A program made the translations under genes and the position numbers. Below, piece after piece: positions 29,315 through 33,578 of a stretch of DNA of 33,578 nt. This DNA comes from Chloroflexota bacterium. Its GTDB lineage: Bacteria; Chloroflexota; Anaerolineae; Aggregatilineales; Phototrophicaceae. Location: assembly GCA_011523545.1 (NCBI GenBank), contig WTGN01000050.1:1-33578 (forward strand), in the 5' to 3' direction. The notes beneath the pieces are model-generated. The model was not told the DNA's origin. It was given only the letters and a program-made list of their open reading frames with translations, and made no database searches. Position 1 is the stretch's first letter. Every line of letters starts with the position of its first letter.

Positions 29315-32287
29315 TTACGGATGGCGCGCCTGCCCCGGCGTGTCGGGATCGCATTTGGCCGCGCGCAGGATCGCCAGCTGTGACTCGGTGACGACGCGCG
29401 CATCTCGGTCCAGCCAGACCAGGGCGTCGGTGTCATTGCCCGATTTGACGTAAGTGATGACGCCTTGCGGCCGGTCGGCCGAGCCCAGATAGTGGCGCGA
29501 TGAATAAACCGCATCGGGCAGCTCCTCGATCTTCTTCTTCAGTCGCGGATCGTCTCTGGTGGCGTTCGCCCATTCCTGCCAGGCATAAGACGACAGGTCG
29601 ACTTCGCTGTCAGCTTCCAGGTCAAGGATGCCGGACTTCTCGGTGTATAAATCGCGCAGCTGCCGCGCATGTTTGTCGTCTTCGAAGAATTGCTCATCCG
29701 AGCCAACAACTTCGCCGTTCTCTTCCAGCCGCTGCCGCACCCGCGAGCGCAGGCGGATGATCTCTTCGACGCCCTGCGCCGGCATGAAGCTGTAACAGCG
29801 GATCTCCTCCGCCTTCTGCCCGATGCGGTCGACGCGGCCGGCCCGCTGCGACAGCCGGATGATCGCCCAGGGCAAGTCGTAATTGATGACGATGGCGCTG
29901 TCCTGGAGGTTCTGGCCTTCGCTGAGCACGTCAGTCGATAACAGAACCCGGATTTCGTCCGCCGGTTTCCGGCGCAGTTCGTTGCTCGCCGGGCTGAAGC
30001 GCTGGGCCAAGGCGGTCGGATTATCGTGCTGGCCGGTGGCCGCCTCGAGTGCTTCCGCGCCAAGCCGGGTCAATTCATCCTGCAGATAGCGGATGGTGTC
30101 GGCAAACTGGGAAAAGACGAGAACCTTTTCCCCCGCGTGATCGGCGCTGATGAGCTTGTGCAAGGCGGCCAGCTTGGTATCTTCGGCCACATTCCAAGCG
30201 CCGCAGAGTTGCATAACGGCGCTCAAGCGGTCGATGTCTTCTTGCAATTCCCTTGCCAGGCTGTCCGTGAACAGGGACGCGCGCAGCCACTTAAACCGCC
30301 GCCTGTACGGGCCGCTGAACAAGTCGTAGGCCGCGCGTGCGCGCAGGACATAGTCCTCGGCCGGGTCATTCGCATCGCTGAGGTCAGCCGAATCTCCCTC
30401 ATCATCCAAATGTAGCGCGACAAAATGGGAATCGCTGTCTTCGTCCTGGGTGTCGGGATCGAGGATATGGGCGTCCAGCGAACCGATCGGCAGCTCCAGG
30501 TCGTTCTCAATCGCATGCAGAAAGACATAATTGCGCACGATGTGGCGGTCGACCGATTGCAGAAATGACGCCCCGCTGCTCTCCAGCCGCTTGAACAGGT
30601 TCGTGCGGCAGAAACCCATCAGGCGCTTGCCGGCGCGGGACAGGTTCTCAATTTGCAGCTTTTCGCCCGCTGTCGCCTTGTCGGCGGCTTTGTCATCGAC
30701 ATATTGGCCCAAGCCGTAGCGCGGCAGGCTCAGGTCGTTCACCAGTTCAACGACCTGGTCCGAATACAGCCGTTGATACTGCGGGCTCGCCCCCAGCGGA
30801 ACCGTTTTGGGCACGCGGCGGGGAAAATAGAAGCGCTCGCCATTGCCCAGTTCCATGAAGCGGCGCCCGGTTAGGGGATCGATTTCGGCGTAATTGTTCT
30901 CGATGAAGCTGCGCGTGCGGCGGACCAGATAGAGGCGCATCAGGTCGCGCCAGTCATCGCTGTGCTCGCTCTTTTCAAAGGCGACGATGGAGCGCGGATG
31001 AGCCTGGAACTGCTGCTGGAATTGGGCTTCTCCGACTCTTTTCAAGTATTGCTCCGGTCGTATGCCCAGCACATCATCTTCACTGATGAACAGACGCAGC
31101 TGAGCGGACAGGTCCAGGTAGCTCTTATTGTAAGGCGTGGCCGACAGCAAGATGCAGCGGCTCTCATTGCTGCTGATGTAATCATGAACCGCCCGGTAGC
31201 GCTGGGTGTCGCGATTGCGCAGGTTGTGGCTCTCATCGATGATGACGATGCGGTAACGGCGCAAGTCGGGCAATTCTCTGGTCACCAGGCCCAGCGAGAC
31301 CACTTTCGCCACCAGGCGATAATCATCGACATATTTCTGCCACATATGCACCAGATTCGGCGGGCAGATAATGAGGCTGTCCCATGATTGATCGTCCTGG
31401 AAGATCTTCGCCAGGGCGGTGGCCATCACGGTTTTGCCCAGCCCGACCACATCCCCGAGCAATACGCCATCGCGGGTATTGAGATGACGGGCGGCGATGC
31501 GGACGGCGGCCGCCTGATATTCCAGCAGCCGATCGGCGAATTCGCGCGGCAGCTTGAACTCGTTTAGCCCGGCGCGCGCCTCTTGCGCCAGGTGATAGGC
31601 GATCTTGAGATATAGCTCATAGGGCGTGAGCATGTCTTCTCTCGCCCAACTTTCGTTGATGACCTCAATCAGGTCTTCGGTAATGTCGAGGCACCAGCGG
31701 TCGGCCCAGCGCTCGTCGAACCAGGCCTTCAGCTTCTGGCAGGCGTCAACGTCACTAAGCTCGGTGTTGAGCTCGCCTTGCTTCGACAGGCCAGCCAGCG
31801 TCAGGTTGCTGCTGCCCAAATAGCCCACCGTTGGCGTGACTGTATCGCGGCGATGGACTAGATAAAGCTTGGCATGGAGCGGGTATCGCAAGAACAGCTT
31901 CACCGCCACCTTGCCGGAGCGCAGTTGGCGGACGAGATCACGAAGCCCGCGCTCGTCTTCATCGCTTGGCGCGCCAAAGCTCAACTGACGGCGGAAATCT
32001 TCGACGATCTGGCGTTTGCGCCGCAACACCTGCTGTTGATCGACCGGTTTGCGCGCTCTCAGACTGAGGTATTCGCGCAATTCGTCGCGGGGCGTGGGGT
32101 TCATGCCGATGAGAATGCGGCAGCGCCCCTCGTCGCCGCCGGACAGCCGCTCAATGTCCGCCTGCAGCAGCCGCCAGCCGCGAAGATTGAAATAGCCGAC
32201 GCAGAAATCCGCTTGCTCGGCGGACTGCATGGTGTTCTGCAGCGCGGTGAGCAGCTTCTCTGAGATGTTGTCAAAGATTCTCGGCAC
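29315..32287 (-). CDS. PLD-nuclease/SNF2-like helicase (frame ends at a probable premature TAA)
   Basis: 990 residues from GTG 32287 (AAAGGA 6 bases upstream). N terminus: a phospholipase D-like domain with His138 and Lys140 (HAKLYL), Asn161 (GSSN) and Glu176, a HxK-N-E site typical of PLD nucleases. SNF2-type helicase: Walker A GDVVGLGKT (278-286), DESH (351-354), SATPYN (382-387), STDVLSEGQNLQ (784-795) and arginine-finger motif RAGRVDRIGQ (815-824). It should translocate on DNA and probably cleave or process foreign DNA as partner of the methyltransferase. SNF2 DrmD plus DrmMI is the nearest known pair (class 1 DISARM), where PLD is usually a separate protein. The all-motif core is complete; only the tail is cut off. 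Confidence 0.92.
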   Translation of the reverse strand: MPRIFDNISEKLLTALQNTMQSAEQADFCVGYFNLRGWRLLQADIERLSGGDEGRCRILIGMNPTPRDELREYLSLRARKPVDQQQVLRRKRQIVEDFRRQLSFGAPSDEDERGLRDLVRQLRSGKVAVKLFLRYPLHAKLYLVHRRDTVTPTVGYLGSSNLTLAGLSKQGELNTELSDVDACQKLKAWFDERWADRWCLDITEDLIEVINESWAREDMLTPYELYLKIAYHLAQEARAGLNEFKLPREFADRLLEYQAAAVRIAARHLNTRDGVLLGDVVGLGKTVMATALAKIFQDDQSWDSLIICPPNLVHMWQKYVDDYRLVAKVVSLGLVTRELPDLRRYRIVIIDESHNLRNRDTQRYRAVHDYISSNESRCILLSATPYNKSYLDLSAQLRLFISEDDVLGIRPEQYLKRVGEAQFQQQFQAHPRSIVAFEKSEHSDDWRDLMRLYLVRRTRSFIENNYAEIDPLTGRRFMELGNGERFYFPRRVPKTVPLGASPQYQRLYSDQVVELVNDLSLPRYGLGQYVDDKAADKATAGEKLQIENLSRAGKRLMGFCRTNLFKRLESSGASFLQSVDRHIVRNYVFLHAIENDLELPIGSLDAHILDPDTQDEDSDSHFVALHLDDEGDSADLSDANDPAEDYVLRARAAYDLFSGPYRRRFKWLRASLFTDSLARELQEDIDRLSAVMQLCGAWNVAEDTKLAALHKLISADHAGEKVLVFSQFADTIRYLQDELTRLGAEALEAATGQHDNPTALAQRFSPASNELRRKPADEIRVLLSTDVLSEGQNLQDSAIVINYDLPWAIIRLSQRAGRVDRIGQKAEEIRCYSFMPAQGVEEIIRLRSRVRQRLEENGEVVGSDEQFFEDDKHARQLRDLYTEKSGILDLEADSEVDLSSYAWQEWANATRDDPRLKKKIEELPDAVYSSRHYLGSADRPQGVITYVKSGNDTDALVWLDRDARVVTESQLAILRAAKCDPDTPGQARHP

Positions 32288-32343
32288 AGAAAGTCCTTTG
32301 CCAGCAATAAGATCGGCAACCTGTGATCAGAGGGTAGACAGCC

Positions 32344-32571
32344 CTACCCACTCTCGCGGATATGTTGATTGTGTTGCCGGCCCTTTTCAAGCGCCTTTTC
32401 GCGGAATCCGGCGCGGCGGCTGCGCGTTTCCATGGTTAAACCGGCATCCCACTGATAGTACGCGTCATCCAGACGCTCGGCGAGACTTAACTGTTTAAGC
32501 GGCGAAACTGTTGCGGGACGCTCTGCGCGCGCGACGCCTAAGATGCGCCAGCGCGGTTCAATAGCTGTAGG
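32344..32571 (-). CDS. Short coding-like frame upstream of the helicase, possibly a gene remnant
   Basis: The minus strand is open from a TAG at 32572-32574 to a TAG at 32344-32346, 75 codons. It reads like protein, with third positions rich in G/C: IEPRWRILGVARAERPATV, then LSLAERLDDAYYQWDAGL, METRSRRAGFREKALEKG. The only ATG is at 32433 (29 residues); the rest lacks a standard start. It could be a small gene with a lost start or the end of a decayed gene. No family is recognised. It ends 57 bases before the helicase start on the same strand. Confidence 0.35.
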   Translation of the reverse strand, partial: PTAIEPRWRILGVARAERPATVSPLKQLSLAERLDDAYYQWDAGLTMETRSRRAGFREKALEKGRQHNQHIRESG

Positions 32572-32599
32572 CTAATTCCCGCAATTGGCCTGTTTCCAA

Positions 32600-32654
32600 A
32601 CGGGCGACATATTGGCGGACGTGCGCAGGGGCGCGCCACCGGCTCGTCCCTAGC
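32600..32654. repeat. Degenerate palindromic repeat copy
   Basis: GTGCGCAGGGGCGCGCCACC then GGCTCGTCCCTAG is a mutated version of the copy GTGCGTACGGGCGAGCCGAC at 13861 and 13982. GGGCGACAT at 32602 may be a second worn arm. The rest of the 400-base gap 32288-32687 contains only the short frame described above. Confidence 0.45.
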
Positions 32655-32687
32655 AAAGCTCTTCTGGGGGACTTGGTGCTTGGTGAA

Positions 32688-33575
32688 TCACTTCACCGCG
32701 CCCATGGTCAGGCCGCGGACGAGGTAGCGCTGGAAGAAGAGCGCCATCAGGAAGGGCGGCAGCATGGTGACAACGGCGGCCGCCGACATATCCTCCCAGG
32801 CGACCTCGTATTGGCCGATGAAAAGCGTCAACACGATGGTCAAGGGCTGCGAATCATCTGTGCGGGAGAATATGAGCGGGATGAGGAAATTGTTCCAGGT
32901 CGTGAGCATGCCGACGAGAAAGACGGCCACCATGCCCGGGCGCGCCAGCGGCAGCACGATGCTGTAGACCAGCCGCCAACGGTCGGCGCCGTCAACGCGG
33001 GCGGCGTCTTGTATCTCGCTCGGGATATCGCGCACGAAGGTGGTCATCAGCCAGATCGAAAGCGGCAGGAGCAGGGTCACGAAGATCAGAATCAGGCCGA
33101 CCAGCGTATCGACCAGGCCAAGCTGCGACATCAGGAAAAACAAGGCGATCAAAGAGACCCAGATCGGCAGCGGAATCATCAGCATGATCAGCAGAAAGAT
33201 GACATTTTTGCCGCGGAAATTCATGCGGGCGAAGGCATAACCGGCGCCGGTCGCCATTAGCGTCACGATGCCGGCCGAGGCGACGGAGATAATGACGCTG
33301 TTGCGCAGGCCCGTGCCCATCAGATGGGCGGTGGGCGAGAAGCCGCCGGAACGGAACTTCGCGCCCTGGGTGAAGATCGTCTGATAAGATTCGAGCGTCG
33401 GCTGGCGGGGGAACCAGATTTTGTAGGGGCGGGCGTAGAGCTCCTGGCGCGTTGAAATGCTGCTGACGGCCACCCAGTAAATCGGCGCCAGCGCCCAGAT
33501 CAATACGACCGCGCAGAGGACATAAATGAAGGCGAGGCGAAGCCGCTCTTGCCCGCGAAGACCAAGCCCCCCCAT
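32688..33575 (-). CDS. Sugar ABC transporter permease, MalG type (second importer; start near the window edge)
   Basis: About 295 residues with six predicted helices, the EAA loop EIQDAARVDGADRWRLVYSI followed by VLPLARPG, and the canonical C-terminal FFQRYLVRGLTMGAVK. It belongs to a carbohydrate importer distinct from the one at 19540-22962. ATG 33575 lies three bases from the edge, behind a seven-C run in its own codons; the true start could be this ATG, an internal one, or beyond the window. Its partner genes should lie to the right. Confidence 0.88.
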   Translation of the reverse strand: MGGLGLRGQERLRLAFIYVLCAVVLIWALAPIYWVAVSSISTRQELYARPYKIWFPRQPTLESYQTIFTQGAKFRSGGFSPTAHLMGTGLRNSVIISVASAGIVTLMATGAGYAFARMNFRGKNVIFLLIMLMIPLPIWVSLIALFFLMSQLGLVDTLVGLILIFVTLLLPLSIWLMTTFVRDIPSEIQDAARVDGADRWRLVYSIVLPLARPGMVAVFLVGMLTTWNNFLIPLIFSRTDDSQPLTIVLTLFIGQYEVAWEDMSAAAVVTMLPPFLMALFFQRYLVRGLTMGAVK

Positions 33576-33578
33576 CCC

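Noticed and set aside
5909..29317. TAA read as a sense codon in this organism, given two in-frame TAA codons
   Set aside because: TAA ends several intact genes at the expected length here (DinB, substrate-binding protein, GNAT, phosphoesterase, both antitoxins), so genome-wide reassignment is not supported.

Overview
The window is high-GC bacterial DNA. It most resembles a member of the Chloroflexota (Anaerolineae-type), probably from a metagenome. That guess rests on the gene mix (LLM/F420-type oxidoreductase, acetamidase/formamidase, LysM-M23 peptidase, sugar ABC cluster with PIG-L deacetylase) and on many short G/C palindromes of the type GTAGGGGCGA...TCGCCC between genes. It is an inference; no rRNA or tRNA gene is present to test it.

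Layout. 1-4.3 kb: minus-strand genes for a sugar-phosphate nucleotidyltransferase, an acidic unknown protein, PdxT, a DtxR-family regulator and a metallophosphoesterase, then a plus-strand NIPSNAP protein. 4.3-6.4 kb: a secreted beta-helix/SH3b protein whose frame is cut by one in-frame TAA and whose start sits behind a 12-C tract. 6.6-16.5 kb: acetamidase, GT2 glycosyltransferase, LLM oxidoreductase, a large FtsX/MacB-type permease, DinB, HEAT-repeat protein, LysM-M23 peptidase and a membrane-anchored beta-propeller, separated by palindromic repeats. 16.6-17.2 kb: toxin-antitoxin module 1. 17.3-24.7 kb: a probable amino-sugar cluster (GH3 N-acetylhexosaminidase, divergent from a substrate-binding protein, two permeases, a tandem GNAT and a PIG-L deacetylase).

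24.75-32.6 kb is a defence island on the minus strand. It holds a PLD-SNF2 helicase and an Eco57I-like N6-adenine methyltransferase, a DISARM class 1-like pair without drmA/B/C in view. A second toxin-antitoxin module follows, and then a relic of the 3' end of another methyltransferase gene. The helicase frame is interrupted by an in-frame TAA, and its conserved-looking C-terminal tail continues in the same frame. A permease of a second sugar ABC transporter enters from the right edge.

The main points of interest are the interrupted helicase, the mosaic base composition of the methyltransferase, two toxin-antitoxin modules that share an antitoxin tail and an identical 17-base overlap (one toxin apparently starting at CTG), and a repeat family whose first bases supply the TAG stop codon of three genes.
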